A program made the position numbers and the translations under genes. Under the pieces are notes generated by a model. It was not told the DNA's origin. It ran no database searches and saw only the letters and a program-made list of their open reading frames with translations. From Anaeromyces robustus (taxonomy: Eukaryota; Neocallimastigomycota; Neocallimastigomycetes; Neocallimastigales; Neocallimastigaceae), in the NCBI GenBank assembly GCA_002104895.1, contig MCFG01000249.1:87501-97500 (forward strand): a stretch of DNA of 10,000 nt. Direction: 5' to 3'. Numbering within the stretch: position 1 is the stretch's first letter; each line of letters starts with the position of its first letter. Below are positions 1 through 8,340 of the stretch, piece by piece.

Positions 1-408
1 AGTAATAACTTTTCAATTACAGTAACAAAAGCTGTATTTAGAATACATTTTGTTGGTAGAGTGGTAATGACAATAATAGTAATGAAAAGAAAGGAACCTC
101 TATACAACTGTAGTTTAAAGAAGTGTTTTCTATTGGAGTTTCGGTAAAAGTTCTTTGGAATAGGCCATCATAGAAAGTGAGAATCCCTTATTTGACTGTT
201 ACTTTCCAGCTGTGTGATACACTTTCAAAGAGCCGGACTGTTTGGGAATGCAGTCCAAAATGGGTGGTAAATTTCATTTAGAGCTAAATATTAGAGAAAG
301 ACTGATAGCGAATAAGTACTGTGAGGGAAAGATGAAAAGAATTATGAAATTTTGGACTGCATTCCCAAACAGTACATGAAATTTTCAAAAAGGAAACGTT
401 TGACACAA
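1..408 (+). pseudogene. degenerate fragment of the 5' part of 28S (25S) large-subunit rRNA
   Basis: This region is clearly richer in G+C than the next 6 kb. From about 105 onward it follows the eukaryotic 28S rRNA as I remember it. GTTCTTTGGAATAGG at 150 is followed by CATAGAAAGTGAGAATCCC, then TGTTTGGGAATGCAGTCC, then GGGTGGTAAATTTCATTTAG, then GATAGCGAATAAGTAC and GGGAAAGATGAAAAGAA, and finally AGTACATGAAATT and GGAAACGTTTGA near 400. The first 100 bases match less well, but AGTAA at base 1 and AAAAGCT at 28 fit the segment just upstream, so the fragment probably runs off the left edge. Several near-invariant positions are changed, mostly C to T or G to A. For example, the conserved GGCGAGAGACCG reads AGAGAAAGACTG. 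Near 350-373 the usual sequence is replaced by an inverted copy of 237-261. The match ends near 405. It is best read as a dead rDNA copy; a divergent working rDNA unit is unlikely. Confidence 0.75.
237..373. repeat. 25-base perfect inverted repeat inside the rRNA relic (arms 237-261 and 349-373)
   Basis: ACTGTTTGGGAATGCAGTCC, running on to 261, returns as its exact reverse complement at 349-373, with 87 bases between the arms. The left arm is in its normal place in 28S rRNA, where GGACTG (235-240) and CAGTCC (251-256) form a native short hairpin. The right arm is out of place: it lies where the rRNA normally has an A/G-rich stretch before ACAGTACGTGAAATT. The right arm ends on AAACAGT, which I believe is native at that spot and is also the reverse complement of the outer end of the left arm. 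Confidence 0.85.
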
Positions 409-928
409 ATATTATTTAGTTAAAAAATAATCCTTATCAGCTAATATTGTGATAGTATATGGGCTTAATGTTAAGAAGATATATGTTATTAGTCAGAAAC
501 TACATATTTACAATGTATAAAAATAGTTTAAGAAAGAAATAAATAGAAATCTCTATTATTATATAAAAAAGATAAATAGAATGTTATAATAAAATGAAAC
601 CTAGATAAATAAAAATGTAAAAAAAGGGAAAGATAAATATAATAAATATTATAAAAAAATATAATATTTATTAGAATAAATAAAATAAATAAACAAGATA
701 AATAAAGTTAAAAATAAAAAAAAGTAACTTTTATAATAATTATTTCAATAATTATATATATATAATAATAAAAAAAAAAAGATTGTTAATATTAATTATA
801 TTTAGTTTTATATTTATTTGAATATTTTATTAATATAAATAATACTAATTTTTTATAATAATGATTAAACAAGATTAAATTATATAATATATATCGTATA
901 AATGCATCAAATTGATGATATAAACAGT

Positions 929-955
929 GTTATAATATTATAACAATATTATAAT
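929..955. repeat. 27-base sequence with a perfect 16-base palindrome, inverted copy at 2573-2599
   Basis: GTTATAATATTATAAC at 929-944 is a perfect palindrome. The 27 bases 929-955 recur as their exact reverse complement at 2573-2599, about 1.6 kb away. Such A/T palindromes can arise by chance in this DNA, but an exact 27-base match is less expected. Confidence 0.5.
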
Positions 956-982
956 TATAATAATACTTTATAGTTATATTAC

Positions 983-1027
983 ATATAAATGTTAATTTTT
1001 TTTCTAAAAAAAAAGTAACATTTATAT
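983..1027. repeat. hairpin, 21-base arms with one mismatch
   Basis: Arms 983-1003 and 1007-1027 pair except at 995/1015, around a 3-base loop. The outer halves are ATATAAATGTTA and its complement, and the inner halves are a T run facing an A run. If transcribed it would make a tight stem. Its origin is unknown. A related motif, AATGCTAATTTTTTTTTCTA, starts at 2526 but lacks the pairing arm. Confidence 0.6.
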
Positions 1028-2096
1028 AGTTGATTGTGATATATGTGATATATATATAAAGTATTTAAAAAAAATAAAAAAGTTCATTTTTTATCAAAAT
1101 GATTATATTATTTACGTTATTGCTTTACTCTTTACTTTAAAATTTATATATTGAAAAAAAATAGTAATGAAGTGAAATTTTATATGACGTAGAATAAAAA
1201 AATATTTACTTTGCAAGATAATAAAATAAATATTATAGTACAGATAAACTATGTAATAAAATATCCATGAATAATAATAAACAATTTAAAAAAAAATTGA
1301 TATTATATACAAATAAAATTAAATAATATAAATATTTCATTTCATTTTCAAATAAAATGAAATAAATATAAATATAACTTAAGAAATGAAACAAAAAAAT
1401 TTTTATTCTTGTTTTATTTTTTAAGTTAATTAGAAAATAGTAGATATAATAACATAAGATATAAAAATTAAAATAAAAAATATAATATTTTCTTACATAT
1501 ATAGTTTTTATAAATTGGGTTTTAATAATTTTATTAATAATATGCAATAATACTAATTTAAAACAATTATATAATATAATATAATTTTTTTCCTTTTGTT
1601 GTTTTGAATGTTTTTTTTTTTTTTTTTCATTTTTTTCATTTTTTTCCTTGATTTTTCTGTAATAAAAAATTTTAAACATTTTTTTTTAACTTTAATTATT
1701 ATTTATTTTCATTTTCATTATTATTAATAAATAATATAATGGTATAAATATATATTAAAATTTAATATTTTTATATTAATAATTAGTATACAATAAATAA
1801 TATTTGCAAAATTTGTATTTTGAAACTTTATATAAAAATAATAATATATATATATATATAAAATACAATACTAATATTTAATTAAATTTTATTTTTATAA
1901 ATTATTGTGTTTTTTTTTTTATTTTTTTATTTTTTTTTTGACCATTACAATTAAAAAAAAAACTTTTTTAAAATTAAAAGCTTTTTTACGGTTTTTTTTT
2001 TTTTTTTAAAAAAGAATTAATTTATCTATATATTTATTAAAAACGTATGACCTTTTTTTTTTTAAAAAAAAAAAGAAAGAAAATTCATGTATAATT

Positions 2097-2123
2097 AAAT
2101 AAATAAATAAATAAATAAATAAA
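2097..2123. repeat. TAAA microsatellite
   Basis: A run of about seven TAAA units with no interruption, ending before CATTATATATAAATA. It is a simple repeat, typical of slippage in A/T-rich DNA. Confidence 0.85.
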
Positions 2124-2166
2124 CATTATATATAAATATTTATTTATGTAAATAAATAATAAAGTA

Positions 2167-2224
2167 AACTAAATAAATCATGAAGAAAAATTTAATAAAT
2201 TATTAAAAAAACTAAATAAATCAT
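2167..2224. repeat. 15-base direct repeat AACTAAATAAATCAT
   Basis: Copies lie at 2167-2181 and 2210-2224, 43 bases apart start to start. The second copy runs into an A-rich tract. The repeat may mark a small local duplication; chance in A/T-rich DNA is not excluded. Confidence 0.5.
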
Positions 2225-2335
2225 AAAAAAAAAACTATATCAAAAAAAAAAAAAAAAAAAAATTAATATTAAATAAAGTTTGGATATAACAATTGAGAAA
2301 ATTATCAAAATTTTGTGATAATAAATTAAAAAAAA

Positions 2336-2419
2336 AAAAAAAAATTGGTAAAATCTATTATTTTTATTAATAATTTATTTTATATTAATAAAAATAATAG
2401 ATTTTACCAATTTTTTTTT
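2336..2419. repeat. perfect 37-base inverted repeat (hairpin), possibly a MITE-like element
   Basis: Arms 2336-2372 and 2383-2419 are exact reverse complements around a 10-base loop. The outer 9 bases are an A run on the left and a T run on the right. The core begins TTGGTAAAATCTATTATTTT and is not simple repeat. This is the longest perfect palindrome I found in the window. No transposase lies near it and I see no clear target duplication, because the flanks are poly-A and A/T-rich. It could be a foldback element or come from a copying error. Confidence 0.85.
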
Positions 2420-2572
2420 AAGATAAACTTTAATTAATTATTATTAAAATATTTAAAAAAAATAAAACAATTCATTTTATTTTTTAATTAATTAGAAGTA
2501 AATATATTTCATAATCCATTATATGAATGCTAATTTTTTTTTCTAAAGAAATGAATCATTATATATATTATT

Positions 2573-2599
2573 ATTATAATATTGTTATAATATTATAAC
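2573..2599. repeat. inverted copy of 929-955, containing the same 16-base palindrome
   Basis: This is the partner of the 929-955 element. The palindrome GTTATAATATTATAAC lies at 2584-2599. Two more short segments near here, 2452-2477 and 2526-2547, resemble 1064-1089 and 988-1008, so the two neighbourhoods share three pieces in a different order. Confidence 0.5.
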
Positions 2600-2796
2600 C
2601 TTGTATATATTAAAATAAATATTGATGTTTTTCATTTATTTAATTATTTAATTATATTTATGTTTTTTAATTAAGCATTAGATAAAATCATTTTTATCTT
2701 TTTTTTTTAAAAAAAAATGAAATATTCAATATAGATAAATATAAAAAAGGTGCAATATTAAATATTAAAGATAAAATTTAACTCTAGACTTATCAT

Positions 2797-2985
2797 ATGA
2801 ATACATTGGAATTTATGAATGAATTTGAATTTTTTCTTTTTGTCATAATATTAAGGTGTCGATTATATATAAACACTTATACTCTACACGTTCATAATAA
2901 GTCCAATAAGTAAGCCACACATATAAGTATAAATTACCAAAGAAATTCCAAAGTACATTTAAGCTGCATATCACATTATTATTAG
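2797..2985 (+). pseudogene. possible coding fossil, unrecognised
   Basis: This island has noticeably more C and G and more varied codons than its surroundings. On the plus strand, an ATG at 2797 opens 38 codons to a TAA at 2911. The same frame then continues for 23 more codons, including ATHISINYQRNSKVHLSC, to a TAG. The minus strand also has an open frame, 3091 down to 2843, containing several Trp and Tyr residues, so even the coding strand is uncertain. I recognise no family. It may be the decayed remains of a gene or transposon, or just a less A/T-biased patch. Confidence 0.2.
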
Positions 2986-3219
2986 AAAGTAATGTTTTAT
3001 CATTAAAAATTATTATTGATTTTTTAAGTGATCTACTATCAAAATAATTTTTTTTTTTTTTTAAATAAGATTTATCCAAAAAAAATTTCACATTTATTAA
3101 AAAGAATTTTCCAATTATTAATTTAAAAACTTTATTTTATGGAATTTGTACATTTATTATTTTATAATTAAATTTAATTTATTTATTAATTAATTTTTTT
3201 TTTTTATTTATATTATATA

Positions 3220-3259
3220 TTTAAACTCTATTATTTATCAAAGAATAATAGAGTTTAAA
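3220..3259. repeat. perfect 16-base hairpin
   Basis: Arms 3220-3235 and 3244-3259 (TTTAAACTCTATTATT and its complement) surround an 8-base loop, TATCAAAG. The C and G positions within the arms pair too, which makes chance less likely than for a pure A/T stem. Confidence 0.75.
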
Positions 3260-3363
3260 AATTAAATATTTGTATTTATATTATAACATTTTTAATATAT
3301 ATTATAAATATATTATAATATATTATAATATATATTTAAACGTAATACAATATATTTAATATA

Positions 3364-3502
3364 TTTTTATGTTATATATATTAAAATATATTATAATATA
3401 TTAAATATGTTTTTATGATATATATATTAGAATATTATAATATATTAAATATGTTTTTATGATATATATATTAAAATGCATTATAATATATTAAATAATA
3501 TG
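3364..3502. repeat. minisatellite, three tandem copies of a 44-49-base unit
   Basis: Copies start at 3364, 3410 and 3454, each with TTTTTATG followed by a TA-rich stretch, then ATTATAATATATTAAATA. Copy lengths are 46, 44 and about 49 bases. The sequence upstream from 3290 is similar TA-rich material and may be older, degraded copies. A 27-base A run starts 20 bases after the last copy. Confidence 0.75.
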
Positions 3503-3522
3503 TAATATATTATTAATATATC

Positions 3523-3549
3523 AAAAAAAAAAAAAAAAAAAAAAAAAAA
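3523..3549. repeat. poly-A run of 27
   Basis: An uninterrupted A run follows directly on the minisatellite region. The sequence just after it, near 3550-3640, is of higher complexity. It could be the tail of an old retroposed copy or simple slippage; nothing recognisable precedes it. Confidence 0.9.
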
Positions 3550-5036
3550 CTATAAGAAACTATAACGGTCAGAATTATCAAAACACATAAACTTCAATAA
3601 AACTGTTTTAATAAATACGTACTATAACAGGAGAGAAGTTTATAATAATAATTAATATTAACATATCATAAATTAAATAAGTATTTTTTCAATTCGTTTA
3701 GATAAATTTAAAGAAAAAAATTAAAAAGATTGAATAAATTAAAGAAAAATATTAAAAACAAAAAAGTAATAAAAAATTAAAATTAAATTAAAAAATATAG
3801 AATAAAAAAAGATTTAAAGGATAAAATTAATATAATTATATATAAATTAAAAAAAAAAGAAATACAATATGAAATAAAATAAAATAATAATTAATACTAG
3901 ATTTATAAATGTATAAATAATTATACTTTATTTACTTGTTTTATTTATTATTCATTACTATTAGAAGTACACATATTATATTGATAAAATTGTATATTTT
4001 ATTTAATAATTAAATACTATTATTTCTTGTAATAAAAAAAATAAAGAAAATAAATTTAAAAATTATTCATCTTATTACTTTTAATATATTATTTAATTAA
4101 TATAGATATTAATCAAGGGTCTTGTTTTTATTTATATATATATATATATTTATTTATACCAATTATTATCTAAATTATATAATTTTGTATTTTTCTGTCT
4201 TTGAAAAACGTCCCATATAACTTTCAATAAATATAAATTAGAATTTTTATTAAATATTATTATTTAAAAATTTAAAAAAATTCTTTTTTATCTAAACTTT
4301 AAAATATATATAATTTATATTACCCCTTTACAAAAATATAATAATTAGTCAATAATTTTTAAATAATCTGAAATCTGAGTTTTATATTAATAATTCTTTG
4401 AAATTGACTTTTAAAAGAAAAATGAATTTCTACATTTGTAGTTTTATTTTTTAATAATTACTACTAAACATTTTCTATGTACTTTTTATATACTAAAAAT
4501 CTTATATATATTCTTTAAATTTATCAATAATTGATGAATTCTTATATAAAAAAAAATTTATTTATTTATTTATTTATATATTTATTTATTTATTTATTTT
4601 TATTTATTTAATTATTAATTTATATATTAATTATATTAATTAATTATTTTTTTTATACATTTATAGTAATATCTGCACATGTTTTTTTTTTTTTTTATTT
4701 ATTTTTATCTTTTTAATGAAAAAAATTTTTAACCAATTTATAATTCAATTTTTAGATTTTTCTTTTCTTTTATTTCTTATTCTTATTTGTTAAAATATGA
4801 TTATAATCGATAATTTTTAAGGTGTTATTGTTTATTGTTATTTATTATTATTCTATATATTATCAATACAATAATTAATGAAGAAAAAGAAAGAAAGAAA
4901 ATTATATTTCAACTTTTCATATTTTTACAATGTTTTGAAATTATATATATTTAATATATTAATATTATATTAATATAATAAGATTTTGAAATAACAATAA
5001 ATCATAATAATTAAAGTTTAATTTCATTTCCCATGA

Positions 5037-5204
5037 ATTTTATCCCTTGATAATTGTCAAATTATTTATGTTGGTGAAACGTTTACTCGTGATATAGCCA
5101 ATATTGTGTCCAAAATCTCTATTATCATGCTATTTATGGAAAAAATAATATATATGAAATATTTAAAATTGATAATTTTATTAAGTTATATGTTTTATTT
5201 ATAA
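5037..5204 (+). pseudogene. possible fossil of a GIY-YIG-type endonuclease domain from a retroelement
   Basis: A 55-codon open stretch between a TGA at 5034 and a TAA at 5202 reads SLDNCQIIYVGETFTRDI near its start, followed by ANIVSKISII. The pattern C-x2-(I/V)-Y-V-G-E-T followed by R about four residues later resembles the start of GIY-YIG nuclease domains found on some retroelements (Penelope-like and related), where C..C.KIYVGETGR and then R...H are typical. Here the later conserved Arg/His positions are lost and the frame runs into A/T-rich noise. There is no start codon in context and no reverse transcriptase that I can see nearby. The local sequence is richer in C and G than its flanks, consistent with an embedded relic. 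The match is short and made from memory. Confidence 0.3.
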
Positions 5205-5643
5205 ATAAAAAGGTCGATTTATGTTAAAACCTTATATAAAATCTTATATATAATAAAAAAAAAATAATTTAGTGAAGATAATTATTATATATTTAGTATT
5301 AGTATATATATATTAAATACTATTACTTTTTATTTATTTATTTATTTTTTTATTTATTATATTATTTATTAAGGTATTTATTCATTTATTATTTATTTAT
5401 TTATTTATTTATTATTTTTATTTATTTATTAATTTTATTTATTTATTTATATTATATATTCATGTGTTTTTTTTTTTTAACTATCGTTTATAATTATATA
5501 TATATATATAATCGATTGTTTGATTTTATTATTTATATTCAAAAATATAAATTCTTTATTATTTTTATTATAAATATATATTCAAAATATATTACTATCA
5601 AATAATATACATAAATATATTATAATAATATTACATTTCATTC

Positions 5644-5692
5644 TTTTAAATACTATATTAACAAAAAAAAATTGTTAATATAGTATTTAAAA
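5644..5692. repeat. perfect 21-base hairpin
   Basis: Arms 5644-5664 and 5672-5692 (core AAATACTATATTAACAA and its complement) surround a 7-base A-rich loop. It is similar in style to the hairpin at 2336-2419 but not in sequence. Confidence 0.8.
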
Positions 5693-6547
5693 AAAAAATT
5701 GTTATAGAAAAATAGCATCATTAATTAATATGAATTGGAAAAAACTACAACTTATTTTGTGTAATATAGAAAAAAAAAATTTTTATTTTTTAATTTAATC
5801 ATAATCATTGTTATATTAGAGTAATTCTGATGTTTTTTTATATTTAAAGATAAAACAATATAAAAATATCATAATAATATGACATTTTGATTGTAAATTT
5901 AGTTACAAGATATTTTAAGAATAAAGAAGTTTTCTTTAATTAATTAATAAAACCGTTGTGTTCAATATGTTTATTAATATTTATATAATAATTTATTATA
6001 ATTTATTAATAAAAAAATAGTAAGGAAAATATTTATAATGAATAAATATAACCATAATAATATAATACTAGTTATCACATTAAAATACATTACTATGATA
6101 AAAATTTCAGAAATTAAATTTTTTTTAAAATATAAAGTTTGAATACAAATAATTATTGTTAATTTATAAATCCAAAGAACTTTGTATTCATATCCTAATA
6201 ATTTACTTGGAAACTCTAAGAATATGATTAATTTATATTTTTTTATATTAATAATACTTTAATAATAATTATATGTTAATTATTATAAATATATAATTAA
6301 AAAATCATAAAAAAAATTCATATAAATATTAAGAGTTTTTTTCTTTTTTTTTTTCTTTAAAAAATATATTTAAATATTTTATATATAATAAGATATATAT
6401 AATATTTACAAAATAAACATATAAATTTTATTTTATTATTTTTTTTTTTGATAAAAAAATTAAAATTATAAATTTTTTTTGATAAAAAATTTATATTTAA
6501 ATATATATAAACTTTATAAATAAAAGAAACTTTTTGAAAAAGCAAAA

Positions 6548-8056
6548 ATGAAATCTTTAACTTTAATTTCTTATATTCTTTTAGTTTTCTTATCCTCTAT
6601 AAACGCACAAAGTCAATCTTCAAAAACTCTTTCAGGCGTTCCAAAATGTCAAACAACTAAACAAGTTAAAAATCTTTGTAATAGTGTTACTGCTGTCAAA
6701 GTTTTCACTCTTAGTGGTAATGAAAATGGAAAAGCTTGTACCTATACTACTAAATGTATACCAGGATCTCAAGTTGTTATAACTACTACTACTACTTTAC
6801 CAGCTAAGAATCCAATTACTACTACTACTACCACTACTACCACTTTACCAGCTAAGACTCCAACTTGTCAAACTACTAAGGCTATTAAGTGTGACAATGT
6901 TACTGCTCCAGTCGTTAAAACTGCTTCAGCTATCGAAAATGGTAAGAAATGTACTTACACTACTAAGTGTGTTCCATCTGGTAGTCCAATTACTACTACC
7001 ACCACCACTACCACTTTACCAGCTAAGACTCCAACTTGTCAAACCACTAAGGCTATTAAGTGTGACAATGTTACTGCTCCAGTAGTTAAAACTGCTTCAG
7101 CTATCGAAAATGGTAAGAAATGTACTTACACTACTAAGTGTGTTCCATCTAGCAGTCCAATTACTACTACTACCACCACTACCACTTTACCAGCTAAGAC
7201 TCCAACTTGTCAAACTACTAAGGCTATTAAGTGTGATAATGTTACTGCTCCAGTCGTTAAAACTGCTTCAGCTATCGAAAATGGTAAGAAATGTACTTAC
7301 ACTACTAAGTGTGTTCCATCTAGCAGTCCAATTACTACTACTACCACTACTACCACTTTACCAGCTAAGACTCCAACTTGTCAAACCACTAAGGCTATTA
7401 AGTGTGATAATGTTACTGCTCCAGTCGTTAAAACTGCTTCAGCTATTGAAAATGGTAAGAAATGTACTTACACTACTAAGTGTGTTCCATCTAGCAGTCC
7501 AATTACTACTACTACCACCACTACCACTTTACCAGCTAAGACTCCAACTTGTCAAACCACTAAGGCTATTAAGTGTGATAATGTTACTGCTCCAGTCGTT
7601 AAAACTGCCTCAGCTATCGAAAATGGTAAGAAATGTACTTACACTACTAAGTGTGTTCCATCTGGTAGTCCAATTACTACTACTACCACCACTACCACTT
7701 TACCAGCTAAGACTCCAACTTGTCAAACCACTAAGGCTATTAAGTGTGACAATGTTACTGCTCCAGTAGTTAAAACTGCCTCAGCTGTTGAAAATGGTAA
7801 ACCATGTACTTACACTACTAAATGTCTTCCATCACAAAGTCCATCTACTGATTGTGTTCCACAAACCGTCACTGTTAAAGTTACTGAAACTGTAACCGTT
7901 ACTGTTAAATCTTATGAAACTGTTACACCAGATGTTCCAACTACCTGTGCTCGTAAATGGGAACAATGTGGAGGACAAGGATTCAATGGACCAACTTGTT
8001 GTGAATCAGGTTCTTCCTGTCAAAGAATCAATGAATACTATTCTCAATGTATTTAA
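6548..8056 (+). CDS. secreted multimodular protein: seven four-cysteine modules, Thr-rich linkers and C-terminal CBM1
   Basis: A 502-residue protein. Residues 1-20 form a signal peptide (MKSLTLISYILLVFLSSINA, likely cut after INA), so it is exported. Module 1 spans residues 34-70 with cysteines 34, 44, 64 and 70. After two Thr-rich linkers (78-106) come five almost identical 57-residue units at 107-163, 164-220, 221-277, 278-334 and 335-391. Each unit has C-x7-C-x19-C-x5-C-V-P, then ITTTTTTTTLPAKTPT. A seventh, diverged copy starts at 392. Residues 437-466 are a Val/Thr linker. Residues 467-502 are a fungal CBM1 with WEQCGGQGFNGPTCC, aromatic residues Trp471, Tyr497 and Tyr498 for the cellulose face, and six cysteines. 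Copies 2-7 each carry an N-glycosylation sequon (NVT), and the Thr runs suit O-glycosylation. No catalytic domain is visible. I do not recognise the repeated module. It probably binds or coats plant cell wall, or anchors to the fungal surface. The start is the first ATG, in context GCAAAAATG. A TATAAATA lies at 6515-6522, a weak promoter hint in such DNA. The gene is far richer in G+C than its flanks. Confidence 0.93.
   Translation: MKSLTLISYILLVFLSSINAQSQSSKTLSGVPKCQTTKQVKNLCNSVTAVKVFTLSGNENGKACTYTTKCIPGSQVVITTTTTLPAKNPITTTTTTTTTLPAKTPTCQTTKAIKCDNVTAPVVKTASAIENGKKCTYTTKCVPSGSPITTTTTTTTLPAKTPTCQTTKAIKCDNVTAPVVKTASAIENGKKCTYTTKCVPSSSPITTTTTTTTLPAKTPTCQTTKAIKCDNVTAPVVKTASAIENGKKCTYTTKCVPSSSPITTTTTTTTLPAKTPTCQTTKAIKCDNVTAPVVKTASAIENGKKCTYTTKCVPSSSPITTTTTTTTLPAKTPTCQTTKAIKCDNVTAPVVKTASAIENGKKCTYTTKCVPSGSPITTTTTTTTLPAKTPTCQTTKAIKCDNVTAPVVKTASAVENGKPCTYTTKCLPSQSPSTDCVPQTVTVKVTETVTVTVKSYETVTPDVPTTCARKWEQCGGQGFNGPTCCESGSSCQRINEYYSQCI
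6866..7825 (+). repeat. coding tandem repeat, 171-base unit, five full copies plus one partial
   Basis: Units start at 6866, 7037, 7208, 7379, 7550 and 7721. The first five are full length and differ almost only at silent sites; the sixth keeps the cysteine module and then diverges after 7825. The only amino-acid change among the five full units is Gly versus Ser after VPS (GGT in units 1 and 5, AGC in units 2-4). Such uniformity implies recent expansion or ongoing unequal crossing-over or gene conversion. Copy number is likely to vary between strains and to be collapsed in short-read assemblies. Confidence 0.95.
7946..8053 (+). other. CBM1 cellulose-binding module coding segment
   Basis: Codons 467-502 of the gene encode a 36-residue CBM1. 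Key features are Trp471, the CGG motif at 474-476, the GPTCC turn at 481-485, Cys491, the Tyr497-Tyr498 pair and Cys501. In known CBM1 modules three aromatic residues lie on a flat face that stacks on crystalline cellulose, held by two or three disulfides. The six cysteines here fit the three-disulfide version. The module lies at the extreme C-terminus, one residue before the stop. Confidence 0.93.
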
Positions 8057-8340
8057 TTTCAAGTAAACAAAATAAAAAGATAAAAATTTAAAACATTAAG
8101 AAATAGAAGAAAAAGAATTTAATAAAATATTAAATAGAATATAAGATATTATTATTTATATATTAATAAAAGTATTAATATGTAAATAAAATAGTTATAT
8201 AACATAAATTTAGAAAAAAATAATATAAAAATTAAAAAAAAATAAAGAAATAAAAAAATATTTAATAGAAAAAGATTATATAAAAAAATATATATATATA
8301 AAAAAGAAAAAAAAAGAAAAAAGAAAAAAAATATCTATAA

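Larger units (their letters stand above)
409..6547. other. A+T-rich intergenic region without a convincing gene
   Basis: About 6.1 kb of almost pure A/T sequence. Open frames here translate to Lys/Ile/Tyr/Phe/Asn runs typical of chance in such DNA. Long homopolymers include T at 1611-1627, A at 2242-2262, A at 2328-2344 and A at 3523-3549. A T11-A11 palindrome lies at 2053-2074. TAAA/TTTA microsatellites lie near 2097-2123, 4558-4610 and 5332-5455. TA runs lie near 1846-1860, 4134-4148 and 5496-5510. Strand composition switches in blocks: 3700-3900 is A-rich on the plus strand, while 4550-4800 and 5330-5470 are T-rich. Islands with more C and G lie near 2770-3000, 3550-3640, 5020-5140 and 6165-6225 and may be remnants of older sequence. 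I saw no tRNA. Confidence 0.8.

Noticed and set aside
237-373. terminal inverted repeats of a small DNA transposon
   Set aside because: The left arm is native rRNA hairpin sequence and the interior is rRNA, so an inverted copying event within rDNA explains it better.
260-379. 39-codon open frame starting MGGKFHLELN on the plus strand
   Set aside because: At first it looked like a protein fragment, but the DNA is the conserved GGGTGGTAAATT region of 28S rRNA, so the translation has no meaning.
1233-1679. 148-codon open frame on the minus strand
   Set aside because: The translation is Lys runs followed by Ile/Tyr/Phe/Leu-rich sequence produced by poly-T and A/T tracts. It has no domain, no signal and no coding-like codon use.
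5976-6258. about 90-codon open stretch on the minus strand containing LEFPSKLLGYEYKVLWIY
   Set aside because: There is no early start codon, the composition turns to Ile/Leu/Tyr/Phe noise, and no family resemblance is seen. Only the first 25 codons look unusual.
6357-6545. 62-codon open frame on the minus strand just before the large gene
   Set aside because: Low-complexity Ile/Lys/Tyr/Phe product from A/T-rich promoter DNA, ending three bases before the large gene starts.
6891-7769. open frames of 64 and 219 codons overlapping the large gene
   Set aside because: They are the alternative frame of the 171-base repeat; their Leu-rich repetitive product mirrors the repeat period.
6866-7825. 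CRISPR-like array
   Set aside because: The repeats are contiguous 171-base coding units in frame, without spacers, in a eukaryotic gene.
6548-8056. catalytic glycoside hydrolase or lyase domain in the large protein
   Set aside because: All residues are accounted for by signal peptide, cysteine modules, Thr or Val/Thr linkers and CBM1. No catalytic domain fits.
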